Source: CALODL01 sp942492115 (GTDB lineage: Bacteria; Planctomycetota; Phycisphaerae; UBA1845; CAIVHJ01). From it: a stretch of 64,000 nucleotides of DNA. The position numbers and the translations under genes were made by a program. Location: contig CALODL010000007.1 in NCBI GenBank assembly GCA_942492115.1, forward strand, positions 105,512-169,511. Direction: 5' to 3'. This document shows positions 44,118 to 51,718 of this stretch, one piece after another. The notes below the pieces were generated by a model. That model ran no database searches. It worked only from the letters and a program-made list of their open reading frames with translations, and was not told the DNA's origin. Within the stretch, counting starts at the first letter, position 1, and every line of letters begins with the position of its first letter.

Positions 44118-45056
44118 TCACATCCCCAGGGCGGTCTTGAAGTATTCCACCGTCCGGCTCATGCCATCCATCAACGATACACCGGGTTTCCATCCGAGGC
44201 GCTGCGCTGCGCGTGCCGTGTCGGGGCGGCGGCGAACCGGATCATCGGAAGGTAAGGGCTTGTGGACAACGGCCAAGCGGCGACCGAGGACCTCGCCGAG
44301 GCACTTGACCAACTCATTCATGGTCACCTCGTTGTCGCTCCCGATGTTTACGGGTTCGTGAGCCACTTCGCCCTCGTAGTGCATGAGCCGCATGAAGCCA
44401 TCGATCATGTCGTCGACGTAGCAGAAACAACGCGACTGAGTGCCGTCACCATAAACAGTCAATTCTTCGCCACGCAGGGCCTGGACGATGAAGTTGCTCG
44501 CCACCCGGCCGTCATCGATGGCCATACGCGGTCCGTATGTATTGAAAATACGAACGATGCGGATATCGACACCCGACTGCCGGTGATAGTCCATCATGAG
44601 TGTTTCAGCCACGCGTTTGCCTTCGTCGTAGCAGCTGCGCAATCCGATCGTGTTGACGTTGCCCCAATATTCTTCCGGCTGAGGATGCATCTCGGGGTTG
44701 CCGTAAATCTCGCTGGTCGATGCCTGAAAAACGCGCGCATTGACGCGTTTGGCCAGCCCGAGCATGTTCATCGTCCCCATGACCGAAGTCTTGACGGTCT
44801 TGACCGGATTGTACTGATAGTGCACCGGTGAGGCCGGGCAGGCCAGATTGAATATCCAGTCGACCTCGACGAGGATCGGGTTGACCACATCGTGGCGGAT
44901 GAACTCGATATCCTGGTTCTTCAACAAATGGGCGATATTCCGCTTGTTGCCGGTAAAGAGGTTGTCGAGAACAATGACCTCGTGCCCGTCGTTGACCAGG
45001 CGATCACACAAATGACTGCCCAGGAACCCTGCTCCGCCCGTAACCAGTACTCTCAT
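44118..45056 (-). CDS. uxs: UDP-glucuronate decarboxylase (UDP-xylose synthase)
   Basis: 312 residues, ATG at 45056 with AGGAG before it. Extended SDR with 'VTGGAGFLGSHLCDRLVNDG', 'NLACPASPVHYQYNPVKTVK', 'STSEIYGNPEMHPQPEEYWG' and the catalytic 'YDEGKRVAE'. 'ACPASPxHYQxNP' and 'YDEGKR' are diagnostic of UXS as opposed to epimerases. It converts UDP-glucuronate to UDP-xylose with bound NAD+ in the cytoplasm. Its substrate would come from the Ugd enzyme encoded at 17762-19084. It opens no visible operon but lies among methyltransferase and glycosyltransferase genes. Confidence 0.92.
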   Translation of the reverse strand: MRVLVTGGAGFLGSHLCDRLVNDGHEVIVLDNLFTGNKRNIAHLLKNQDIEFIRHDVVNPILVEVDWIFNLACPASPVHYQYNPVKTVKTSVMGTMNMLGLAKRVNARVFQASTSEIYGNPEMHPQPEEYWGNVNTIGLRSCYDEGKRVAETLMMDYHRQSGVDIRIVRIFNTYGPRMAIDDGRVASNFIVQALRGEELTVYGDGTQSRCFCYVDDMIDGFMRLMHYEGEVAHEPVNIGSDNEVTMNELVKCLGEVLGRRLAVVHKPLPSDDPVRRRPDTARAAQRLGWKPGVSLMDGMSRTVEYFKTALGM

Positions 45057-45105
45057 CTGTCAGTCTCCTACGATCTATGGGCGGCCATCGTACCATGTTG
45101 TATCG

Positions 45106-45882
45106 CTACTTGTCAGCCGGCCGGCGCCCCACACACACCAGATTCCACGTTGACCACGGCACCAATCGACATAACGTTGTCTCGAGGACATTGTCAGCCA
45201 GACAGGCCAGATGAACCACCGGCCACAGCAGCCGCTGCGCCGGCAATACGACCTCGGCAAAGGGAGTGGACAACACACCCTGCGGGCGCAGCGCGACCGT
45301 CTCGTATCCCGCTCGGACCATGGCAGAGCGCAGTTCACCTGCCGTGAGCTGCTCCTGGTCCCGGGAGTAACTGCGATCGATTCGAGTGCGTACGGATCGG
45401 GCCAATCTCACCAACGGATTACCTGGCTGAGGCTCGTTGGCCGCCAACCATCCCCCCGGCTTGAGCAACCCGCGCAAGTGCCTGAGCACCTCCACTCTGT
45501 TTTCGACGTGATGCAGTACCCCGATCATGAACACGAGATCGAATGATTTCGTAACCGACAATTCCTCGATCGATCCTGCAACGAATTCGATTGCCGGGCC
45601 GCCGTGTTGCGCGATGGCATAGTCAATCAATTTCTGTGAGTGATCGATGCCAACATATTCTACAAAACGCCCAGCAAGGTATTCCGCTGAAAAACCAGCG
45701 CCGCATCCCGCCTCGAGCAGGCGCGGGTGGTGGCCACCCGGTACCTGACGAAGTGTTCTCAGGAGACGCTGCCGCCGCGCGACCCGAGCTGCCGGCACCC
45801 GGTCCTTGCGACAATATTCCTCGGCAATCGCGTCGAACAGTCGACGGTCTCTCTCAGCCTGGCGTGATTCGCTCTCGGTCAT
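45106..45882 (-). CDS. Class I SAM-dependent methyltransferase
   Basis: 258 residues from the ATG at 45882; the frame open to 45924 adds 14 residues with no better start. Motif I is 'LLEAGCGAGFSAEYLAGRF', then 'YVGIDHSQKLIDYA', 'FDLVFMIGVLHHVENRVEVL' and 'LLKPGGWLAANEPQPGNPLV'. The C-terminal third ('LPAQRLLWPVVHLACLADNV') is somewhat hydrophobic and may contact the membrane. It belongs with the methyltransferase and glycosyltransferase genes upstream on the same strand, 96 bases away. The substrate is probably a glycan or lipid-linked sugar. Confidence 0.84.
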   Translation of the reverse strand: MTESESRQAERDRRLFDAIAEEYCRKDRVPAARVARRQRLLRTLRQVPGGHHPRLLEAGCGAGFSAEYLAGRFVEYVGIDHSQKLIDYAIAQHGGPAIEFVAGSIEELSVTKSFDLVFMIGVLHHVENRVEVLRHLRGLLKPGGWLAANEPQPGNPLVRLARSVRTRIDRSYSRDQEQLTAGELRSAMVRAGYETVALRPQGVLSTPFAEVVLPAQRLLWPVVHLACLADNVLETTLCRLVPWSTWNLVCVGRRPADK

Positions 45883-45978
45883 CGATCCCCATACACATTC
45901 GCATTTGAGCAACACGTGTCGCATATCCAGTGGCGACCTGCATGCATGCTGGACAACACCGCAGCGAACACTCGAGCA

Positions 45979-46731
45979 CTAACCCGCTGGCTTGCGGGCC
46001 CCCAGGACAAGTGACTGCCCAATCGGTGGACCGGTCAAACGATCGAGGCGCCTGATCCATGGCACGACACGGCTGATCATATCCAGCTGGCGCGGCGAGA
46101 ACGTCTGCGAAAACGTACTCCGGCGGCGCAGCACACGGCTCTTCAACCAGTACGGCCCAACGCCAGCAAGGTTCATGTACTGGCAGCACTCCACGATCCA
46201 GCCGGCCTGTTCAACGCGCTGCACCAGTGGCCCACGGGCATAACGACGATAGTGGTCGCTGGCCCGGTCGATGGAACCGAACAACCGCGGACACGCCGGT
46301 ACCTTGATGGCCAGCTGCCCCCCCGGCGGCACGATATCGGCCACGCGCTGCAGGAGTGCACGGTCGTCCTCGACATGTTCGAGCACATCGAGGCACACCA
46401 CGGAGTCCAGCTGCCGCGCCGCCAGTGCCTCCAGATCGTTGTCCGAGTCCAGATCGAGCCGCAGGACCTCGACGTTGGAACGGTTGCCAAGACGCTGACG
46501 CAGGGTGTGCAAGTTCTCGTGGCTGAGGTCCACGGCGCAAACGAAATCGGCTTCTCTGGCCACAAGAGTCGTAAAGTGCCCCGTCCCGCAACCGGCATCC
46601 AGAACACGCCGTCCAATGTACGGCCGCAGGAGATCGAGCGTCCAAGCATAGTACGGGTGCAAACGCTGCATGCGCTGCAGGGCATCATGGTGCTCGTGCT
46701 CGAAACGCAGCTTATTGGCCGCTTCGTTCAT
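45979..46731 (-). CDS. Class I SAM-dependent methyltransferase
   Basis: 250 residues, overlapping the GT2 stop (ATGA). Motif I 'VLDAGCGTGHFTTLVARE', the Asp of 'VCAVDLSHENLHTL', 'DSVVCLDVLEHVEDDRALL' and 'IVPPGGQLAIKVPACPRLFG' give a standard Methyltransf_11/23 enzyme. Around 'DRASDHYRRYARGPLVQRVE' it resembles methyltransferases that sit beside polyprenol-phosphate glycosyltransferases. The coupling to the GT2 gene suggests that it modifies the product of that pathway. Confidence 0.86.
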   Translation of the reverse strand: MNEAANKLRFEHEHHDALQRMQRLHPYYAWTLDLLRPYIGRRVLDAGCGTGHFTTLVAREADFVCAVDLSHENLHTLRQRLGNRSNVEVLRLDLDSDNDLEALAARQLDSVVCLDVLEHVEDDRALLQRVADIVPPGGQLAIKVPACPRLFGSIDRASDHYRRYARGPLVQRVEQAGWIVECCQYMNLAGVGPYWLKSRVLRRRSTFSQTFSPRQLDMISRVVPWIRRLDRLTGPPIGQSLVLGARKPAG

Positions 46732-47627
46732 TCGCTCGATCTCTTGTCGATCATGTCGGCAAGCAGTGCGAAGAGTGTCGTGTTCATTGCGAACATCAGG
46801 AGGATGACAGTCTTGTCGGTCAGGTTGGCTAACACGAAGAGGTCATAGCACACACTCACGAGGAACAAGACTACAAGGACCGCGACAATCGGCGCCAGCA
46901 CGCGTAACGGCGCGAAGTACATGCCGGACCGCACGATGAGTTGTGCAAACCGCAACGTATCACGAATAGGCTTGAGCTTGGACCGGCCAACCCGCCGAGC
47001 ATAGCCGATCGGCACGAACTCGACACGGTAGCGATTGCGCATCATGGCCAGCGTGATTGTCGTCGTAAAACTGAATGTATCAGGCAGAATTTTCATGTAC
47101 TTCTCGGCGACGCCCTTGCGGAACACGCGCAGGCCCGAGTTCATATCCGGGATCGTTTCGGCGACCAGCCATGAACAGTAACGTCGCAGAAACGCCTTGG
47201 GAATCGCGCGCAGGACGGGATAGTCTGCATCGGCTGCGGTTCGTGAGCCAACAACCATGTCGGCATTCTCGGCCAACCCAACGAATTCCGGTATGCGCTC
47301 GTTCGGGTAGGTGCCATCGGCATCGGTGGTCACGATCCACTCGGAGCGGGCGGCCTTGATGCCACTCTTGAGGGCTGCACCGTAGCCCCGGTTGCGGGTA
47401 TGCCGCACCATGCGGATCTGCTCGTACTCATGACACGCACGATCGACTATCGCCACTGTCCCGTCGGTCGAGCCGTCATCGACAATGATGACTTCGTAAG
47501 CCGGGCCCACGGCGAGATGTTCGATCAACTGTGCGATCGTGGGGCCGATGGCCTGCTCTTCATCGAAACAGGGTAGAACGACACTGTATTGCGGCACATT
47601 CAACGCGATCATTCCATTCGAGAACAT
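46728..47627 (-). CDS. GT2 polyprenyl-phosphate glycosyltransferase with two C-terminal membrane helices
   Basis: 299 residues. GT-A motifs: 'YSVVLPCFDEEQAIGPTIAQ', 'EVIIVDDGSTDGTVAIV', 'NRGYGAALKSGIKAA', metal site 'IVTTDADGTYPNERIPEFV', 'IPDMNSGLRVFRK', and 'FVPIGYARRVGRSKLKPIRD', which is typical of the dolichol-phosphate-sugar branch. Two helices near the C-terminus ('VLAPIVAVLVVLFLVSVCYD', 'VILLMFAMNTTLFALLADM') anchor it. It would make the polyprenyl-phosphate-sugar donor for the PMT-like protein encoded just upstream. Met at 47627 or 47612 are both possible starts. Confidence 0.9.
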   Translation of the reverse strand: MFSNGMIALNVPQYSVVLPCFDEEQAIGPTIAQLIEHLAVGPAYEVIIVDDGSTDGTVAIVDRACHEYEQIRMVRHTRNRGYGAALKSGIKAARSEWIVTTDADGTYPNERIPEFVGLAENADMVVGSRTAADADYPVLRAIPKAFLRRYCSWLVAETIPDMNSGLRVFRKGVAEKYMKILPDTFSFTTTITLAMMRNRYRVEFVPIGYARRVGRSKLKPIRDTLRFAQLIVRSGMYFAPLRVLAPIVAVLVVLFLVSVCYDLFVLANLTDKTVILLMFAMNTTLFALLADMIDKRSSE

Positions 47628-47637
47628 GACAACAGGT

Positions 47638-49446
47638 TCAACGACTCAGGCGTCCGAGAAACGCCCCACGTTGTCGTGCACGTGTGGCCTCGTCGCCCGC
47701 ACCCACACGTTCGAGAACTTGTGCATACGACTCGTGCAGCAGGCCGAACTGCCGGGCCAACTCCTTGTCGCCCCGAGTCCTGGGCGGACGCGTGATTGCG
47801 AAACGACGCACGCGCTCGGGCTCACAACTCAAAGCCGCCCCGATGACGCGCACGGCTTCCTCCCAGTCTTCGGCAAGTTGGGCCTCCTCGACCAGAGGCC
47901 GATAATAATACGTCAGGGGTGCAAGATAGTCTGTTGGATGAATCCGTGGGTAGTTTCGTGGAAGCGGACGCCCGACCCATGCAGCCAGGAGCAGAGCAAC
48001 CACTGCGAGCCCTGCCACGGGTGCTATGCGCCGCTGTGCGATCCACTCCGTGCAGCGTGCACAGGTCAACCCCACGAATACGATCAATACGGCACTGAGA
48101 CCCACGCGATAGCGTGACAGTGTCCCGAAGGCGACCAACGGTATGATGAGATTCACCAGGAGTACATACAACGGCCATGATCGCCGCACCGTGGCCAGCC
48201 CGATGACCACACCGATGAGTCCTAATGGCGCGATCAACAGGAAACGAACAGGCATCCACGCGAGAATCCTGGCACGTTCGGCGTAGTAATAGAAATTTGT
48301 GTTGTTCGGCATCTCATACCAATGGAGCATTGATGACACTTTGTTCCACAGCTGGGCGATGTAGCTGCTGAGCGTGTGCGTTTTCAGCGTAGCCACGACG
48401 ACCTGACCGAAGCGCCCGCCGGTATCATGCATGATCTCCGGCAGGCCGACGTAGGCCAGCTTCCTGGCCCCCAGTGTCGATTTCCATTCCACGGCATTGG
48501 TCAAGATGAAACCGACAGCACCCACGCTGCTCGAACTGAGCGGTGGACACCCGACTGTCACATTGCGGATCATCAGAGGCGTCAAGGCCACGACGATTCC
48601 CAGGACCAATGCCCCAGCCGTTCGCGCAAGGTGTGACAACTGTCCACGCAGCTCCCACGCCAGGACAGCGAGTGTGCCGAGCACGAATAAGATCAACGTA
48701 CTCTTGAGTAACATAGCAACGCCGCACAGCACGCCGGCAAGGCTCCACATCCACATGTTGCCCAGATCCCGCGCCGTGGTCACCGCCCAGGCGGCAGCGA
48801 GCCCAGCGCAGGTCAGCGGCGCCGCCCGCAGCAGGACCAACTCGTAGAACATCAACGGTCCACAAAGAACGGCTGCCGCTGCGGCGCAGGCCCCGGCCAG
48901 ATCCCCGAAGAATCGGCGGGCCAGCAAATAGATGAACGCGTTGGTCAACACGCCGCAGAGCAACTGCCAGCCGAATACCCAGCGGACATCATCACCACAG
49001 ACCACGCGGGTCAAAGCGATGAGGTATGGATACAGTGGCTCCTGGTGAAACTGCTTGCCACCATACCATGTGTCCCACAGTAACTGCTCCGCCGACCCGG
49101 TGATCGCGCCAGCCTCGACCGCGGCGCGCAGCCGTTGATGATCATCCGGGTACTTGGCAAAGTAGTCTGCAGCAATGCGACGATGCAGATCGTGGAATGG
49201 GTGCAGTGCGCGATCGGTCAAGATGTCACCATCGGCGACATGTCCTGCCCAGGTATGGAAGAAGTGCATGTCCGACTGATCCCAGCGGTGTTGCCACAAG
49301 CATGGGCCGTCGTTCAGCTGCACAAAATATACGCCCCGCATCATGAGAGACAGGGCCACGATGGTGACCAGGACGGTACTGCGGTGGGCGCGTAACCACA
49401 GCTCAATGGTCAGCGCTGATCTTGGATGCGTGGAATCGCACGGCAT
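47638..49446 (-). CDS. Polytopic membrane protein, PMT/ArnT (GT39-like) glycosyltransferase
   Basis: About 602 residues from the ATG at 49446; the frame to 49503 is longer without a better ribosome-binding site. There are about ten membrane segments. The first outer loop ('DQSDMHFFHTWAGHVADGDI', 'KQFHQEPLYPYLIALTRVV') has the acidic and aromatic residues typical of lipid-linked sugar acceptors, and 'SRYRVGLSAVLIVFVGLTC' follows the family. The C-terminal 120 residues are soluble and helical ('EEAQLAEDWEEAVRVIGAAL'). It is paired with the donor-making GT2 gene 10 bases downstream, so it probably transfers that sugar to a surface glycan or protein. Confidence 0.75.
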   Translation of the reverse strand: MPCDSTHPRSALTIELWLRAHRSTVLVTIVALSLMMRGVYFVQLNDGPCLWQHRWDQSDMHFFHTWAGHVADGDILTDRALHPFHDLHRRIAADYFAKYPDDHQRLRAAVEAGAITGSAEQLLWDTWYGGKQFHQEPLYPYLIALTRVVCGDDVRWVFGWQLLCGVLTNAFIYLLARRFFGDLAGACAAAAAVLCGPLMFYELVLLRAAPLTCAGLAAAWAVTTARDLGNMWMWSLAGVLCGVAMLLKSTLILFVLGTLAVLAWELRGQLSHLARTAGALVLGIVVALTPLMIRNVTVGCPPLSSSSVGAVGFILTNAVEWKSTLGARKLAYVGLPEIMHDTGGRFGQVVVATLKTHTLSSYIAQLWNKVSSMLHWYEMPNNTNFYYYAERARILAWMPVRFLLIAPLGLIGVVIGLATVRRSWPLYVLLVNLIIPLVAFGTLSRYRVGLSAVLIVFVGLTCARCTEWIAQRRIAPVAGLAVVALLLAAWVGRPLPRNYPRIHPTDYLAPLTYYYRPLVEEAQLAEDWEEAVRVIGAALSCEPERVRRFAITRPPRTRGDKELARQFGLLHESYAQVLERVGAGDEATRARQRGAFLGRLSR

Positions 49447-49515
49447 GTCGCGAGACCCATTATAGCGACCCACCGGCCAGGTCGCAGGACGGGCGCGACG
49501 CACCGCAACCCGGCG

Positions 49516-49899
49516 TTATGGGCAGGCATCGGGAGCAGGTTGAACAAGATCTTCGCCATCGAAGAACGTCTCACTGATCAGGTAGTCGATATTTTGGGGA
49601 GGGGGTCGTGGTATGAGCTCGTGATGGGGGGGGGGGGGTGGGGGGGGGGGGGGGAAAAAAAAGGGGGGGGGGTCCGGCACGAGTTCGGGGTCAAGGTCCT
49701 CGAGTGCCGAGCATGAATCGGTTGTCAGAATCGAATCGGCACACTCGAGGTTCTGCAGGTGCTCGACAAAGCGGACACACCGCGACACGGGATCGTTGGG
49801 CAGATCCGCGTTCTCATTGGCAGACGGCTGCGTCGGTACACTGCAACCTGCAGTCACCAGAAGACCAATCGTCAGGGCAAACAAACCACTCTTGTGCAT
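49516..49899 (-). CDS. Small lipoprotein with a homopolymer-encoded Pro/Phe tract
   Basis: 127 residues, ATG at 49899 with AGGAGAG before it. The signal peptide 'KSGLFALTIGLLVTAGC' ends in a good lipobox. The mature part has Cys residues ('SRCVRFVEHLQNLECADSIL', 'DSCSALEDLDPELVPD') and then a run of Pro, Phe, Pro encoded by long G and A homopolymers. No family is recognised. The gene stays in frame through the tract, but the tract length may be wrong, so the last 40 residues are uncertain. Confidence 0.6.
   Translation of the reverse strand: MHKSGLFALTIGLLVTAGCSVPTQPSANENADLPNDPVSRCVRFVEHLQNLECADSILTTDSCSALEDLDPELVPDPPPFFFPPPPPPPPPHHELIPRPPPQNIDYLISETFFDGEDLVQPAPDACP
49626..49672. repeat. 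Low-complexity G13-T-G15-A8-G10 tract
   Basis: In plus orientation 13 G, one T, 15 G, 8 A and 10 G follow each other without interruption (49626-49672). Nothing similar occurs elsewhere in the window. Homopolymers of this length are rare in bacterial genes and are a common site of sequencing or assembly error. Confidence 0.95.
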
Positions 49900-50026
49900 A
49901 ACAATTCTCTCCTCGGAATGTGACGCAGCCTCTCCCGCGGTCCCACCAGATGACTATATGACACGGAGCGGCCCGACCGCTGCCCGCGTCTTGCAGGCCT
50001 CCCCTGGCCGTAACTGAGGTGTGAGA

Positions 50027-50248
50027 TTATAGGCCGGGGCCGTCGATCTGATTCCTGGCAGCGGTCCGACGGGCCCGCTCGATTACCGCCAGATGACGTA
50101 ATTCGCCAGCCAGTTCAGGCAGTAAGTCCGGGTGCGCGGCGAGGATGTCGTCATCCGAGACCGTCTCGCCAGCGAGCCGACGATCGATACAGCTCTCAAC
50201 GATTTTCTGGATGCGCAGCCAGTCCTGCGCAGACTTGGGCGTCGGCAT
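50027..50248 (-). CDS. Truncated N-terminal tail of a planctomycete-type Ser/Thr kinase
   Basis: 73 residues from the ATG at 50248 with GAGG seven bases upstream (an in-frame GTG at 50293 overlaps the sigma gene). The text 'IVESCIDRRLAGETVSDDDI' followed by 'LAAHPDLLPELAGELRHLAV' and a basic linker is the usual front of planctomycete Ser/Thr kinases, which continue after a Gly/Pro linker into the kinase domain. Here a stop codon comes right after 'DGPGL' and no kinase sequence follows before the lipoprotein gene. It is either a decayed kinase or a small stand-alone protein. Kinases of this type commonly follow ECF sigma genes, as here. Confidence 0.5.
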   Translation of the reverse strand: MPTPKSAQDWLRIQKIVESCIDRRLAGETVSDDDILAAHPDLLPELAGELRHLAVIERARRTAARNQIDGPGL

Positions 50249-50285
50249 GCTCGAGCCTCGACATTCGGGACAAAGTAAAAGGAGC

Positions 50286-50936
50286 TCACTCACCGTGGCC
50301 GAAGAACTGTGTCTCGCTGCCCATGGCCTCCGCCAGCTTCTTCATGGCACGATGGCACAACAGGCTGACCGCGCCCTCCGAGCGCTTCATCCGTTCTGCA
50401 ACTTCGGCAACCGGCATGCCCTCGATGTAGCGCATGCGCAGCGCCTCGCGGTGTTCCTTCTTTAAACACTCCAACGCCTGGCGCACCTTACGCGCTGATT
50501 CGCGGCCGGCAGCAGACATGCTGGGCGTGCGTTCGTGGGCAGCCAGGAACTCGAGCCATTCGATCACCGTCCCGCTGCGCTCGGGCGGTTCATTGATCCG
50601 TACACGGCCGCCGCCGCGTTTGGCCGCGCGCTCCGCTTTGATGGCATCGAACAACCGGTGTTCACCGATGCGTGCGACCCATCCGTAGAACGTCCCCGGA
50701 CCGCGGGGCTCAAATCGCCCGATCTGGTTAAAGACCTTGACATAGGTTTCCTGGAGAATGTCCTCGACGCTGATGATACTGCGCACATTGTCTGGAACCT
50801 TACGTCCCAGATCATTGATCAGACGCCCATGGTGCATCATGAGCAGCCGCTCGAGGGCAGCCTGATCACCTGCGACGGCCAGATCGATCAGCGTGTCGCC
50901 TTCGGATTGAGATGAATCGGGGGTCTCGGATGACAC
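50286..50936 (-). CDS. ECF-type RNA polymerase sigma factor
   Basis: 216 residues, GTG start at 50936. Region 2 spans about residues 18-110 ('LAVAGDQAALERLLMMHHGR', 'SVEDILQETYVKVFNQIGRF', 'FYGWVARIGEHRLFDAIKAE') and region 4 about 145-205 ('ALECLKKEHREALRMRYIEG', 'VAEVAERMKRSEGAVSLLCH'), so it binds -10 and -35 elements. No region 3 and no anti-sigma gene are seen. In planctomycetes such sigma factors are often controlled by a kinase encoded next door; here only the truncated kinase front remains. Confidence 0.92.
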   Translation of the reverse strand: MSSETPDSSQSEGDTLIDLAVAGDQAALERLLMMHHGRLINDLGRKVPDNVRSIISVEDILQETYVKVFNQIGRFEPRGPGTFYGWVARIGEHRLFDAIKAERAAKRGGGRVRINEPPERSGTVIEWLEFLAAHERTPSMSAAGRESARKVRQALECLKKEHREALRMRYIEGMPVAEVAERMKRSEGAVSLLCHRAMKKLAEAMGSETQFFGHGE

Positions 50937-51120
50937 CCATCCATTCTAACTGGCAATGCCATCCGTCGAAACACCGATGTTTCTCGCATAATTGCCTGGT
51001 CGACACCGTCGTGATGCCACCCTATTTGACGGGCGAGGCGACGCCGGTCCGCCTCCGGCGGACTGCGGTCTAGGGCTCGAGCCCACAGTCGGGGAGGACG
51101 TCCGGTTCCGCACATCCGTG

Positions 51121-51150
51121 AAAAAAAAACGAGCGGCCCAAAGACCGCCC
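51121..51150 (-). terminator. Rho-independent terminator (minus strand)
   Basis: On the minus strand an 8-bp stem (GGGCGGTC with GGCCGCTC, two G-U pairs) with a 4-base loop is followed by nine T. It would end a minus-strand gene located above 51150, yet no intact gene is found there. The 494-base stretch 50937-51430 holds nothing else that I can support and contains the likely join of two genomes. Confidence 0.6.
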
Positions 51151-51430
51151 GTCACTGAGGCTGAGAAAACGGGGAGTCCAAGCCACGTTTCTCCCAACCC
51201 CTCCCGGGTTGGATCGCAAGCCAGTTGAAATGATGCCAACTGCCAATAGCAGCCGTCCGCCCCTCTGCGGAGACACATCATAGACGTGCGCGGGGATGCC
51301 GATCCAATAATCCACACCGGCGGCGTTTCTCAATGACACTCAAACTCTTGGATCGCCGAGAAAACAGCAGTAGGATGAACCTGAACCGACGCAGCCTATC
51401 TCGTGGGCAGCGCGATCGGCAGGGAGAGCC

Positions 51431-51706
51431 ATGGGACGGCGAGAATTCGGACGACGACGACAAAAGCATCGCCACGGCGGTGACCGCCGCGCGCCGCGCG
51501 GTGGCGACAATCTCATCATGGGTCGCAACTGCCTGCGCGAGGTCTTGCGCCACGCGACCGAGCGCCTCGGCAAGGTGTTGGTCGCTGAAGCCCGTGGAGA
51601 TGCACCGGCGGATCGGCAGGAGCTGATCGACGAGATCCGTAGTGCCGGCATCAAGATCGAATTTCGCGAACCCGATGATCTCACGCACCTGGTGGGTTCC
51701 GATTAG
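51431..51706 (+). pseudogene. N-terminal fragment of a SpoU/TrmH-family RNA 2'-O-methyltransferase
   Basis: 92 residues, ATG at 51431 with GGGAGA before it. After a basic stretch, 'NLIMGRNCLREVLRHATERL' and 'GKVLVAEARGDAPADRQELI' plus 'EIRSAGIKIEFREPDDLTHL' match the substrate-binding domain that precedes the knotted SpoU catalytic domain in RlmB/TrmH-type enzymes, which methylate ribose in rRNA or tRNA. A stop follows at 51704-51706 where the sequence should continue with the 'SHQG' region, and no catalytic domain is present downstream. The next residues belong to a different protein, so this is a broken or mis-joined gene. Confidence 0.55.
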
Positions 51707-51718
51707 CTCGCCGACGAC

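Noticed and set aside
51070..51339. Minus-strand open frame of 89 codons upstream of the terminator
   Set aside because: It reads through the terminator hairpin and resembles no family; it could be the tail of a lost gene but cannot be supported.
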